A stretch of DNA of 52,573 bases from an uncultured Eubacteriales bacterium (GTDB lineage: Bacteria > Bacillota > Clostridia > Peptostreptococcales > Anaerovoracaceae): the NCBI GenBank assembly GCA_900547295.1, contig URGK01000007.1, positions 1-52,573 of the forward strand, in the 5' to 3' direction. Made by a program: the position numbers and the translations under genes. This document shows, piece after piece, positions 25,908 to 34,439 of the stretch (the first letter of the stretch is position 1; the number at the start of each line of letters is the position of its first letter). Under the pieces are notes generated by a model, which saw nothing but the letters and a program-made list of their open reading frames with translations, ran no database searches and was not told the DNA's origin.

Positions 25908-27035
25908 CTACAGTTTCTCTGTTACATATTTTTCAAAGGTATCTGCAGTGTCTCCCTTGCCATCACCTGACATATTCGTATTTGAACGCGCATAGTCAAC
26001 AGCCTGCGACAGCTTATCGGCCTTATCTGTCATACCCATATGTCTGAGCATCATCTCTGCGGCTCTTAATATGCTTGACGGATCTGCGTGATCTGCAATG
26101 CCGTCTGCAACCATTCTCGGCGCTGAGCCGTGGATTGCTTCAAACATCGCATAGCTTGAGCCAATGTTTGCGCTTCCGGCAGTTCCGACACCGCCCTGTA
26201 TCTGAGCAGCCTCATCTGTAATAATATCGCCGTAAAGGTTAGGTAGTATGAATACATTGAAGTTTGATCTGATCTGCTCGTTTACAAGATTTGCCGCAGT
26301 TATATCAACAAACCAGTCGTCTGTCTTGATTTCAGGATAGTCCTTTGCAACCTGATAGCATATGTCTAGGAATTTGCCGTCGGTTTTTTTCATAATGTTT
26401 GCTTTGGTTATTATTGACACATTCTGATTGCCGTTTGCCTTGGCATATTCAAAGGCAGCCTTTGCAAGACGTCTTGTGCCGATATCTGTAGTAACCTTGA
26501 AATCCATTGATATTTCATCAGTTATATCTATACCGCGGCTGCCGAGAGCATATTCGCCCTCTGTGTTTTCTCTGTAGAATATCCAGTCGATGTTCTTTTC
26601 AGGGATAGAAACAGGTCTTACGTTTGCAAACAGGTCAAGCTCTCTTCTGAGAGTTACATTGGCGCTTTCGATGTTTGGAAGACCGCTGTTTTTGCTTGGT
26701 GTAGTTGTAGGTCCCTTGAGGAGTACATCGCACTCTTTGATGGCTGCAAGCACATCATCAGGAACCGCCTGCATCTTTTCGATTCTGTTTTCAAGTGTAA
26801 GTCCCGGTATTTCCTTTAATACTATTTTGCCTGAAGCAATTTCGTCTGCCAGCAGGACGTTGAGAACGTTCTTTGCAGTCTTGAGGATTACAGGACCGAT
26901 GCCGTCACCGTCGATAAGTCCGATGGTGATTTTGTCAGCGGCAGCAAAGTCCGTAAAGGACATGCTGCTTTTCATTTTTTCAACTCTTGCAATCTGATCT
27001 GCAATTATTTTTTCAAAATCATTTATATAGCTCAC
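25908..27035 (-). CDS. icd: Isocitrate/isopropylmalate dehydrogenase family, probable NAD-dependent isocitrate dehydrogenase
   Basis: The 375-residue beta-decarboxylating dehydrogenase shows LIDGDGIGP at the nucleotide end, ESANVTLRRELDLFANVRP at the substrate site, YRENTEGEY, and NLYGDIITDEAAQIQGG with the metal-binding Asp residues. The SxNVxLR pattern favours isocitrate over isopropylmalate. Its position 1 nt after aconitase points to conversion of citrate to 2-oxoglutarate for glutamate synthesis. The start is GTG with AAGGAG 7 nt upstream, inside the aconitase tail. Homoisocitrate- or isopropylmalate-type activity is the alternative. Confidence 0.85.
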   Translation of the reverse strand: MSYINDFEKIIADQIARVEKMKSSMSFTDFAAADKITIGLIDGDGIGPVILKTAKNVLNVLLADEIASGKIVLKEIPGLTLENRIEKMQAVPDDVLAAIKECDVLLKGPTTTPSKNSGLPNIESANVTLRRELDLFANVRPVSIPEKNIDWIFYRENTEGEYALGSRGIDITDEISMDFKVTTDIGTRRLAKAAFEYAKANGNQNVSIITKANIMKKTDGKFLDICYQVAKDYPEIKTDDWFVDITAANLVNEQIRSNFNVFILPNLYGDIITDEAAQIQGGVGTAGSANIGSSYAMFEAIHGSAPRMVADGIADHADPSSILRAAEMMLRHMGMTDKADKLSQAVDYARSNTNMSGDGKGDTADTFEKYVTEKL

Positions 27036-27036
27036 T

Positions 27037-28959
27037 TTAATTCTCCTTCATTGAATTAATCTTGCCGCCTGCCATAATGAGTGTGATTTCTGCAGGGGTG
27101 AAGTTTGTTGATGTTTCATAAGTTTTGCCTGTGTCGAGGTTTTTAACCAGTACAGTGCCGCTCTTTACCTGAGCAGGTGCGTTTTCGATTGCAAGGCTCT
27201 GTCCGATTTCAAAGTCGTCATAGTCAGCAGGGTTGTTGAATACAAGTGGAATAATTCCGCTGTTTATGAGGTTTGAACGATGGATTCTTGCAAATGACTT
27301 GGCGATTATGAACTTAACTCCGAGGTACAGAGGAGCAAGTGCTGCGTGCTCTCTGCTGGAGCCCTGTCCGTAGTTGTCGCCGCCTACTATAGCGCATTCC
27401 TTGAATTCAAGGCATCTTCCCGCAAATGTATTGTCGATTTTTTCGAAGCAGTAATTTGCAAGATGAGGTATGTTTGATCTGTATGGCAGAAGTCTTGAAT
27501 CTGACGGCATTATATCGTCTGTAGTGATATTGTCACCGGGGTGAAGCGCAACTTTTGCTGTAACTGTTTCAGGCAGCGCTGTGTTTCTAGGGAACGGTTT
27601 GATGTTCGGTCCCATTTCAACATCTGTGTTTGTCTTGTCTGTTCCCTCAGGGTATACGATGAAGTTGTCGTTCTTAGGAAAGAATTCCGGCAGAATTTCT
27701 GTAAGAACTGCATCTGTTTCTGCTCCGTTTGTAAGGACTCCTGTCACTGCTGAAATAGCTGCTGTTTCAGGGCTTACAAGGTATACTGATGCGTCAAGAG
27801 TTCCGCTTCTTCCCTTGAAGTTTCTGTTGAATGTACGAAGTGATACAGCACCTGATTTTGGTGACTGTCCCATACCTATGCAAGGTCCGCATGCGTTTTC
27901 GATAATTCTTGCGCCTGCCGATATCATTACTGCAAGTGCTCCGTTTTCGGCAAGCTTTGTAAGGATTTTGCTTGAACCCGGTGAAATTACAAGGCTTACT
28001 TCAGGGTGTACCCTGCGCCCCTTTAATATCTGGGCAACTTTCATAAGGTCTGCGTATGATGAGTTGGTGCAGCTTCCTATTGCGACCTGATCTATTCTGA
28101 TTTCGCCTATATTGTCAACGCTGTCTACATTGTCAGGGCTGTGAGGCTTTGCAGCAAGAGGAACAAGCTCTGAAAGGTTAACTTCAAGTGTCTGGTCGTA
28201 AACTGCGTCTGCATCAGCTGCAAGCGGTGTGTAGTCAGCTTCTCTGTCCTGTGATTTGAGATATTCAAGGGTGTTTTCGTCACTAGGGAATACTGATGTT
28301 GTAGCTCCCAGCTCTGCGCCCATATTAGTGATGGTTGCTCTGTCTGTAAGTGACAGGGATTTAACGCCTTCGCCTGTATATTCTATGATTTTGCCTACGC
28401 CGCCTTTGACTGTAAGCTGCTGCAGTACATAAAGAATTACATCCTTTGCTGAGGTCCACGGATTGAGTTTGCCTGTCAGATGCACATTTACAACCTTTGG
28501 ACATTTGAGTGTATATGTGCCTTTTGCCATGGCAACTGCAACATCGAGTCCGCCTGCGCCTATAGCTATCATGCCCATGCCGCCGCCTGTAGGTGTATGG
28601 CTGTCTGAGCCGAGAAGTGTCTTGCCGGGCTTGCCGTAGTTTTCAAGGTGAAGCTGGTGGCATATGCCGTTGCCCGGTTTTGAGAACAGTACGCCGTGAC
28701 GCTTTGCAACGCTTTCGATGAATGCGTGGTCATCTGCGTTTTCGAACCCTGTCTGAAGTGTGTTGTGATCTATGTATGCAACTGAAAGTTCTGTCTTTAT
28801 TCTGTCAACTTCCATTGCCTCAAGCTGCAGGTATACCATAGTACCTGTTGAGTCCTGTGTTAAAGTCTGGTCGATTCTGATTGTGATTTCTTCTCCCGGA
28901 ACAAGCTCGCCTGCTAAGAGGTGATTTTCCAGAATTTTATAAGCTAGTGTCTTACCCAT
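27037..28959 (-). CDS. Aconitate hydratase
   Basis: The 640-residue Fe-S enzyme interconverts citrate and isocitrate. The three cluster cysteines are in GSCTNSS and ACGPCIGMG. The substrate-binding segments LGSDSHTPTGGGMGMIAIGAGGLD and, in the swivel domain, GDNYGQGSSREHAALAP are present. The length and organisation correspond to the compact bacterial aconitase of anaerobes, not to the ~900-residue AcnA/AcnB. It is first gene of the minus-strand operon with icd and gntR. SD AGGAGG. Promoter, operator and CodY-like box lie upstream. Confidence 0.92.
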   Translation of the reverse strand: MGKTLAYKILENHLLAGELVPGEEITIRIDQTLTQDSTGTMVYLQLEAMEVDRIKTELSVAYIDHNTLQTGFENADDHAFIESVAKRHGVLFSKPGNGICHQLHLENYGKPGKTLLGSDSHTPTGGGMGMIAIGAGGLDVAVAMAKGTYTLKCPKVVNVHLTGKLNPWTSAKDVILYVLQQLTVKGGVGKIIEYTGEGVKSLSLTDRATITNMGAELGATTSVFPSDENTLEYLKSQDREADYTPLAADADAVYDQTLEVNLSELVPLAAKPHSPDNVDSVDNIGEIRIDQVAIGSCTNSSYADLMKVAQILKGRRVHPEVSLVISPGSSKILTKLAENGALAVMISAGARIIENACGPCIGMGQSPKSGAVSLRTFNRNFKGRSGTLDASVYLVSPETAAISAVTGVLTNGAETDAVLTEILPEFFPKNDNFIVYPEGTDKTNTDVEMGPNIKPFPRNTALPETVTAKVALHPGDNITTDDIMPSDSRLLPYRSNIPHLANYCFEKIDNTFAGRCLEFKECAIVGGDNYGQGSSREHAALAPLYLGVKFIIAKSFARIHRSNLINSGIIPLVFNNPADYDDFEIGQSLAIENAPAQVKSGTVLVKNLDTGKTYETSTNFTPAEITLIMAGGKINSMKEN

Positions 28960-28975
28960 AATATCCTCCTAAATC

Positions 28976-29001
28976 ATAATTGTATTATCGTATACAATTA
29001 T
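28976..29001. promoter_or_regulatory. Palindromic operator of the aconitase operon
   Basis: Perfect 10-bp arms ATAATTGTAT and ATACAATTAT are separated by 6 nt. The palindrome overlaps the -10 box of the aconitase promoter. It resembles GntR-type half-site architecture. The GntR protein encoded at the end of the same operon is the likely ligand (inference). Confidence 0.7.
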
Positions 29002-29025
29002 ATAACCATGAAAAAATATGGTCAA
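28997..29025 (-). promoter_or_regulatory. Promoter of the aconitase-icd-gntR operon
   Basis: On the minus strand TTGACC (29025-29020) and TATAAT (29002-28997) are spaced by 17 nt, about 40 nt before the aconitase ATG. Confidence 0.78.
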
Positions 29026-29055
29026 GATTTATTTGAGTAAAGCGGTGAAAAAAAT

Positions 29056-29070
29056 ATTATTCAGAAAATT
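29056..29070. promoter_or_regulatory. CodY-box-like site
   Basis: ATTATTCAGAAAATT matches the CodY consensus AATTTTCWGAAAATT at 13 of 15 positions. It lies about 31 bp upstream of the aconitase -35 box. codY is encoded in this window. Repression of the 2-oxoglutarate branch under nutrient excess is known for related bacteria. Confidence 0.5.
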
Positions 29071-29072
29071 TA

Positions 29073-29138
29073 CCTGAAATATAAAAGCAAGTTCCACATA
29101 TCAGATTTGTGATATGGAATTTACTTTTACATTTCAGG
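29073..29138. repeat. Long imperfect inverted repeat
   Basis: Two arms of about 30 nt (starting CCTGAAATATAAAAGC and ending CTTTTACATTTCAGG) fold into an extended hairpin with a small bulge and loop near 29104-29109. There is no U run. It lies at the left edge of the AT-rich island and could be a mobile-element scar, an RNA hairpin or a protein-binding cruciform. Confidence 0.6.
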
Positions 29139-29174
29139 ACACTGGTATAAGCTGTTTTATTTATCCAAACTATA

Positions 29175-29203
29175 TTGACAAAAAATAAAAACCATGTTAA
29201 TAT
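29175..29203 (+). promoter_or_regulatory. Promoter of the TetR gene
   Basis: TTGACA (29175-29180) and TAATAT (29198-29203) are spaced by 17 nt. The -10 lies within the left end of the 32-bp palindrome. Confidence 0.78.
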
Positions 29204-29230
29204 ACCAGTGGTATATACCGTTGGTATATT
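29199..29230. promoter_or_regulatory. 32-bp palindromic TetR-type operator
   Basis: The outer arms AATATACCA (29199-29207) and TGGTATATT (29222-29230) share one centre with the inner palindrome GGTATATACC (29210-29219). Fourteen of sixteen base pairs are symmetrical. It overlaps the -10 box and start of the TetR transcript, so autorepression is expected. Confidence 0.75.
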
Positions 29231-29246
29231 AGTGGGGAGGTATTTA

Positions 29247-29861
29247 ATGAAAATATCAGCAACGCAACAAAAAATATTAGAAATTGGCAAACGGGAATTT
29301 TTAGCAAAGGGATTTAAGGATGCATCCCTCAGAAAAATTGTAGCAGAAGCTGGATTTACCAAAGGAGCTTTTTATGGATATTATCCAGATAAAGCAGCTT
29401 TATTTGAAGCACTTGTTTCTGAGGCGGCGGATGGTTTGATAGAACAATTCAAAGCTGCACAAGATGCTCATTTTGATTTAATCCCCGAAAATAAAACTTC
29501 AGAAAGCAGAGAGCTGTCTACAAAATATCTTCTGCATTTTGTGAATTATATTTATGATTATTTTGAAGAATTTAAACTTGTCCTTTGTTGTTCCAAGGGC
29601 ACAAAATATGAAAATTATATTCATGAACTTGTAGAATTAGAAGTATCCCGTACAGAAAAATACTATGCCATTCTTAAAGAAAAAGGCAAAATAACAGGGA
29701 GCGTCAGCCACGATTTACATCACATGATTACCAGTGCATATTTTACAGCTGTATTTGAAACAATTGTTCATGATATGTCGAGAGAACAAGCAATTGAATA
29801 TGTTGAAGAACTTGCCATTTTTTTTAATTCTGGATGGGAGGGACTTTTACGGCTTACATAA
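29247..29861 (+). CDS. TetR-family transcriptional regulator
   Basis: The 204-residue protein has an N-terminal TetR helix-turn-helix (QQKILEIGKREFLAKGFKDASL, then EAGFTKGAFYGYYPDKAALFEAL) and a divergent ligand-binding C-terminus. The reading frame is open to 29175, but GGGGAGG at 29233-29239 marks the ATG at 29247. It heads the AT-rich transporter island and probably represses itself, and possibly the downstream genes, through the 32-bp palindrome. Confidence 0.9.
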   Translation: MKISATQQKILEIGKREFLAKGFKDASLRKIVAEAGFTKGAFYGYYPDKAALFEALVSEAADGLIEQFKAAQDAHFDLIPENKTSESRELSTKYLLHFVNYIYDYFEEFKLVLCCSKGTKYENYIHELVELEVSRTEKYYAILKEKGKITGSVSHDLHHMITSAYFTAVFETIVHDMSREQAIEYVEELAIFFNSGWEGLLRLT

Positions 29862-29880
29862 GATGTAAAAAATTTTGTAT

Positions 29881-29900
29881 TTAGGTTAGACAAGGCTAAC
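29881..29900. promoter_or_regulatory. Possible DtxR-type metal-regulator box
   Basis: TTAGGTTAG followed by a dyad GTTAG-N6-CTAAC (29885-29900) resembles iron/manganese DtxR-family sites. It lies in the 66-nt gap before the first ECF S-component gene. It would fit a metallophore-uptake operon. The spacing differs from the textbook site. Confidence 0.35.
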
Positions 29901-29927
29901 TTTTGTGTTAGAAAGGATGTTCTTATT

Positions 29928-30524
29928 ATGAAAAATGAAAACAAATTATTGACAAGTGATTACATTTCCATAGGTGTTTTTTCACTTATTTATTTTGTCA
30001 TTGCATTTGTGATAGGTGGTATCGCACAGATGACACCCGCAACTTTTCCGTTTATGCCAATGATAGTCGCTTTGTTTGCAGGCAGTGTTTTTATGTTATA
30101 TACCGCTAAAATACCGAAACGCGGGTCGCTTGCCATACTTGGTATTCTTGCCGGAATCCTCTTATTTGTTACCGGCATGTTTTGGATGATGTCGGTATTT
30201 TTTATCATATTTGGATTTGTTGCGGACTTTATTTGCCAATCAGGAAATTTCAAATCATTCCGAAAGAATTTACTTGCCTATTGCGTGTTTGCACTGTCTC
30301 CAATGGGAGCCTATATTCCCATGGCTATCATGCCTGCACAATTTGATGAATTCATGCGTAGAAAAGGAGATGTTTCTTCTTTTGAAGGAATCATCAATGC
30401 GATCAGAATAAATTGGTGGATTATCCCTCTAATGATTTTGGGAACAATTATTTGTGCCATAATCGGAGGCTTTATTGGAAAAAAATTATTGAAAAAGCAT
30501 TTTGAAAAAGTGGGGATTGTATAG
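29928..30524 (+). CDS. ECF transporter S component (MptD / Trep_Strep family)
   Basis: This 198-residue protein with about five to six transmembrane segments belongs to the putative MptD-type substrate-binding subunits of energy-coupling factor transporters. The C-terminus IGGFIGKKLLKKHFEKVGI is typical and recurs in the paralogue at 37531. The S component captures the substrate in the membrane and docks on the T/ATPase module encoded by the next two genes, whose reading frames directly follow or overlap. The substrate is unknown. The context suggests a metal complex or metallophore. Confidence 0.82.
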   Translation: MKNENKLLTSDYISIGVFSLIYFVIAFVIGGIAQMTPATFPFMPMIVALFAGSVFMLYTAKIPKRGSLAILGILAGILLFVTGMFWMMSVFFIIFGFVADFICQSGNFKSFRKNLLAYCVFALSPMGAYIPMAIMPAQFDEFMRRKGDVSSFEGIINAIRINWWIIPLMILGTIICAIIGGFIGKKLLKKHFEKVGIV

Positions 30525-31229
30525 ATGATTTTGGATCCCAGAACAAAACTTCTGATTTTATCAATAACCAGTATTTCCGTTTTTCTGAATGAAAGTATCG
30601 TCATAGAATGCCTTTTTACTTCAATACCCGTATTCTTGCTCTTGCAGGCGAAAGAGCTTCGTACTGCTTCAAGATACGGAATTCTCTTTATTGTGTTGTT
30701 GATGGTGCAGCTGCTTGTGATATTAAAATTACCCGTTACGATCGGAGGCATCATATATATGTTTGATGTCTATATAAGAAAATTGATTCCTTGTTTTATG
30801 CTCGGCGCATTTTTAATACGCACGACAAAGGTAAGTGCTTTTTTAGCTGCATTCAGTCGATTGCATTTGCCTAAAGGTTTCACGATTGCACTTTCTGTTA
30901 CATTGCGATATTTTCCGACAATGGCTGAAGAATGGAACTATATTAAAGATGCTATGGCTCTCCGAGGGATAGCTGTTTCTTTTACAGGATTTTTACGGCA
31001 TCCGGTCAAAATAATGGAGTATGTATATGTACCAATGTTGGTATCTGCAGCCAAAATCTCTGATGAAATTACGCAAGCAGCAATTACAAGGGGAATTGAT
31101 CATGCCGGAAGACGTAGCTGTATGGAAAAAGTTTGTTTTTCTATCCAAGATGCACTGATTGTAACAATCTATATAGGAGTTATGTGCATGATATTTTTTG
31201 ATTTTTTACGAGGAGGAGTATTCCCTTGA
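30525..31229 (+). CDS. ECF transporter T component (CbiQ-like permease)
   Basis: The 234-residue EcfT-type transmembrane protein has hydrophobic N-terminal helices, then the conserved cytoplasmic coupling helices around RYFPTMAEEWNYIKDAMALRGI and ISDEITQAAITRGID. The two ARG-like motifs LRG and TRG contact the ATPases. It starts directly after the stop of the S component and overlaps the ATPase start by 4 nt. Confidence 0.88.
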   Translation: MILDPRTKLLILSITSISVFLNESIVIECLFTSIPVFLLLQAKELRTASRYGILFIVLLMVQLLVILKLPVTIGGIIYMFDVYIRKLIPCFMLGAFLIRTTKVSAFLAAFSRLHLPKGFTIALSVTLRYFPTMAEEWNYIKDAMALRGIAVSFTGFLRHPVKIMEYVYVPMLVSAAKISDEITQAAITRGIDHAGRRSCMEKVCFSIQDALIVTIYIGVMCMIFFDFLRGGVFP

Positions 31230-32695
31230 TTGAATTTATAAAGCTTTCTTTTTCCTACAAGGATATGGAACAAAGTTCTTTACGGGAATTACACTTAAAT
31301 ATTCCAAAAGGACAATGTGTTCTTTTATGTGGTGCATCCGGATGTGGAAAAACGACTCTGACACGATTAGTGAATGGATTGATTCCTAATTTTTTTGAAG
31401 GAAACATTTCAGGCAAAGCAACTGTAAAAGGATTGAATGTTGCCGAGACCGAAATTTCAAGTCTTTCCGATAGTGTAGGCACAGTTTTTCAAAATCCGAG
31501 AACACAATTTTTCAACACAGATACAGATAGTGAAATTGTTTTCGGACTGGAAAACAGAATGCTTGAGACGAAAGAATTAAAGCAACAGCTTGAAAGAGTT
31601 GTTAAAAATTTGCATATAGAAAAATTAAAAGGATGTAGTATTTTTGAACTTTCCGGAGGGGAAAAACAAAAAATTGCATTTGCGTCTGTGTATGCCACGA
31701 ATCCAGACATTTTTGTGTTGGATGAACCGTCCTCCAATCTGGATTTTCATTCTGTGCTTGAAATGAAAAAACTGATAGAAAAAATAAAACGGCAAGGAAA
31801 AACAATTATCATTGCAGAACATCGCTTGTGGTATTTAACAGATATTGCAGACAGGGTCATCTTAATGCAGGATGGTCAGGTTTTTAAGGATATGAACATA
31901 CAAGATTTTTGCAGGCTTCCGGTTGAACAGATACAAAATATGGGACTTAGGTGTCGAAATCTTTCTGAAATAAAAACAAATACCAATGGTAAAAAAATTT
32001 CCGAACACAGCTTGGAATTAAAAGATGTCCATGTCAAATATGGCGAAAAGAGTATTCTGCAAAATATATCTTTCTCCGCAAACGGCGGAGAAATCGTCGC
32101 AATTACCGGCGCAAACGGAACAGGAAAAACGACACTGGCACGCACGATATGCGGACTGATAAAACAAAAATCGGGAAATATTTTTGTAGACGGCAGGAGT
32201 CTGTCTGCAAAAGTGCGTATTAAAAAATCTTACATGGTGATGCAGGATGTCGGACATCAACTTTTTACGGATTGTGTGGAAACAGAATGCACACTCGGAA
32301 CAAAAACAACAAATGAGTCTGTTATTGACGAAACTTTATCTGTCTTATCTCTTTCCGAATTAAAAAACAGACATCCCCTTTCACTTTCAGGAGGACAAAA
32401 ACAGAGGTTGGCAGTGGCAATCAGCTTGCTTTGTGATAAAGAAATTCTTATTTTCGATGAACCGACCAGTGGGCTTGACTTAAAAAGTATGCGGGAAGTA
32501 GGAACGATGATAGAGAGACTTTCTGAACTGGAAAAAATCCTGCTCATTATTACCCACGACATTGAATTTATAAAAGCAATATGTTCCAGAGTTCTGCTGT
32601 TGTCAGGCGGTAAAATAATTGCCGATTTGAGAGGTGAAGAAAAGAAAAATATCGAAAAATATATTTTAGCAGAAGGAGATCGAAATGAAGAATAA
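31226..32695 (+). CDS. ECF transporter ATPase, two fused ABC domains
   Basis: The 489-residue protein carries both ECF ATPases in one chain. Domain 1 has Walker A GASGCGKTT, signature LSGGEKQK and Walker B FVLDEPSSNLD. Domain 2 (from about residue 262) has GANGTGKTT, LSGGQKQR and LIFDEPTSGLD. The start is TTG, with GAGGAGG upstream and a 4-nt overlap with the T component. It powers the S/T components of the same operon. Its stop lies 11 nt inside the following ABC gene. Confidence 0.93.
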   Translation: MIEFIKLSFSYKDMEQSSLRELHLNIPKGQCVLLCGASGCGKTTLTRLVNGLIPNFFEGNISGKATVKGLNVAETEISSLSDSVGTVFQNPRTQFFNTDTDSEIVFGLENRMLETKELKQQLERVVKNLHIEKLKGCSIFELSGGEKQKIAFASVYATNPDIFVLDEPSSNLDFHSVLEMKKLIEKIKRQGKTIIIAEHRLWYLTDIADRVILMQDGQVFKDMNIQDFCRLPVEQIQNMGLRCRNLSEIKTNTNGKKISEHSLELKDVHVKYGEKSILQNISFSANGGEIVAITGANGTGKTTLARTICGLIKQKSGNIFVDGRSLSAKVRIKKSYMVMQDVGHQLFTDCVETECTLGTKTTNESVIDETLSVLSLSELKNRHPLSLSGGQKQRLAVAISLLCDKEILIFDEPTSGLDLKSMREVGTMIERLSELEKILLIITHDIEFIKAICSRVLLLSGGKIIADLRGEEKKNIEKYILAEGDRNEE

Positions 32696-34439
32696 GAAGA
32701 ATAAAAACACATTGCATCGCTTATTTAAGTTTGCCGGATCCTGTAAAGGTTTGCTTTTAAATTCGGTTGTTTTTGCCGTTCTTGGTGCAGGGTTTGGAAT
32801 CGTTCCGTATATTGCCGTTTCACGCATTATCATTCAAATATGCGCTGGCGATTACAGCTTGAAATCAATCCTGCCGATGGCGGTAATTGCTCTTTTGGGT
32901 TATCTTTTGCAGCTTGGTTTTTCAACCGTATCTACGGTGCGGTCTCACCGTGCCGCATTTACTGTATTGAAAAATATTCGTACTACACTTACGAAAAAGT
33001 TGTCACGTGCGCCCATGGGATTTGTCGTGGATACCCCGTCGGGAAAATTCAAAACTATGCTTGTGGATACAGTTGAAAAACTAGAGTTGCCTCTTGCGCA
33101 CATGATACCGGAATTGACAGCAAATATTATGATTCCTGTCTTAATGTTGATTTATTTCATGTTCCTTGATTGGAGGCTGGCGCTTATTGCGCTTGCAACC
33201 TTCCCTGTCGGAATGCTCTGTTACATGGGAATGATGAAAGATTATGAGAAGCGTTATGACAGAGTTATTAAAGCCGCAAAAGCGATGGATGCCGCTACGG
33301 TTGAATATATAGGGGGAATCGAAGTCGTCAAGGCTTTTAATCAAAACAGCGATTCTTATCGCAAATACACGGAAGCAGTAAAGGAAAATGAAAATTCTAA
33401 ATCGGAATGGTTCAAAAAGACAAATCCGTACTATGCGGCAGGTGTTGCAATAGCCCCTTCCAGTCTGCTCGGAGTTCTTCCTGTTGGAAGTTTGTTTTAT
33501 ATAGGCGGAAGCATAAGCGCAGGCAGTTTTATATCCTGCATTATTTTATCATTGGGCCTGATTGCTCCGCTTATTCAGGCATTGCGATATACAGACAGCC
33601 TTGCTATGGTAGATGCCACCGTAAAAGAAATCGGCAGTCTTTTGGATACGGAAGAAATGGAACGCCCGGAAAAACGAGTACAACTTAAAGGAGAAAAAAT
33701 AGAATTTTCCAACGTCTCTTTCTCTTACAAGGATACAGAGGTTTTACACAGCATTTCCTTTGAAGCAAATGAAAATGAAATGACGGCTTTAGTCGGACCG
33801 TCGGGATCGGGCAAATCCACTGTCGCCAGGCTCATTGCATCTTTCTGGAATGCGGGAAGCGGAACCGTGAAAATAGGCGGTGTCAATGTGCAGAATATAC
33901 CGCTTTCGCAAATTATGGAACATATTGCGTATGTTTCACAGGATAATTATTTGTTTCATCTTTCTATACGAGAGAATATACGGATCGGTAAGCCGGATGC
34001 TACAAACAGGGAAATCGAAAATGCGGCAAAAAAAGCAGCATGCCACGATTTTATTGAATCACTTCCAAGCGGCTACGATACTGTTGTCGGAGACAGCGGA
34101 AGCAATCTTTCCGGAGAAGAAAAGCAGCGCATCGCCATTGCAAGAGCCATATTAAAGGACAGTCCCGTAGTTATTTTAGATGAAGCTACCGCCTTTACAG
34201 ACCCTGAAAATGAGTCGATTATTCAGCACTCTATCAGCGAGCTTGTAGCGGGAAAAACGCTGATTGTCATTGCGCATCGATTATCTACTATCACATCAGC
34301 TGATAAGATTATCGTCATGAATGCAGGAAATATAGAAGCGGAAGGAAAACATGAGGAGCTTACTCAAAATTGTACTCTTTACAGAGAACTTTGGAATGCA
34401 CATATCAGTACACTTGATATGAAGGAGGTATCAGCATGA
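32685..34439 (+). CDS. ABC transporter, fused permease-ATPase (YbtP/IrtA-type)
   Basis: The 584-residue half-transporter has six N-terminal transmembrane helices and a C-terminal nucleotide-binding domain (Walker A GPSGSGKST, Walker B VILDEATAFTDPENE). DEATAF in place of the usual DEATSALD is, to my knowledge, characteristic of YbtP/YbtQ and IrtAB, which have an exporter fold but import ferric siderophores. The signature is LSGEEKQR rather than LSGGxxQR, suggesting a degenerate ATP site in a heterodimer. It overlaps its partner at 34436 by 4 nt. Import of a metallophore is inference. Confidence 0.88.
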   Translation: MKNKKNKNTLHRLFKFAGSCKGLLLNSVVFAVLGAGFGIVPYIAVSRIIIQICAGDYSLKSILPMAVIALLGYLLQLGFSTVSTVRSHRAAFTVLKNIRTTLTKKLSRAPMGFVVDTPSGKFKTMLVDTVEKLELPLAHMIPELTANIMIPVLMLIYFMFLDWRLALIALATFPVGMLCYMGMMKDYEKRYDRVIKAAKAMDAATVEYIGGIEVVKAFNQNSDSYRKYTEAVKENENSKSEWFKKTNPYYAAGVAIAPSSLLGVLPVGSLFYIGGSISAGSFISCIILSLGLIAPLIQALRYTDSLAMVDATVKEIGSLLDTEEMERPEKRVQLKGEKIEFSNVSFSYKDTEVLHSISFEANENEMTALVGPSGSGKSTVARLIASFWNAGSGTVKIGGVNVQNIPLSQIMEHIAYVSQDNYLFHLSIRENIRIGKPDATNREIENAAKKAACHDFIESLPSGYDTVVGDSGSNLSGEEKQRIAIARAILKDSPVVILDEATAFTDPENESIIQHSISELVAGKTLIVIAHRLSTITSADKIIVMNAGNIEAEGKHEELTQNCTLYRELWNAHISTLDMKEVSA

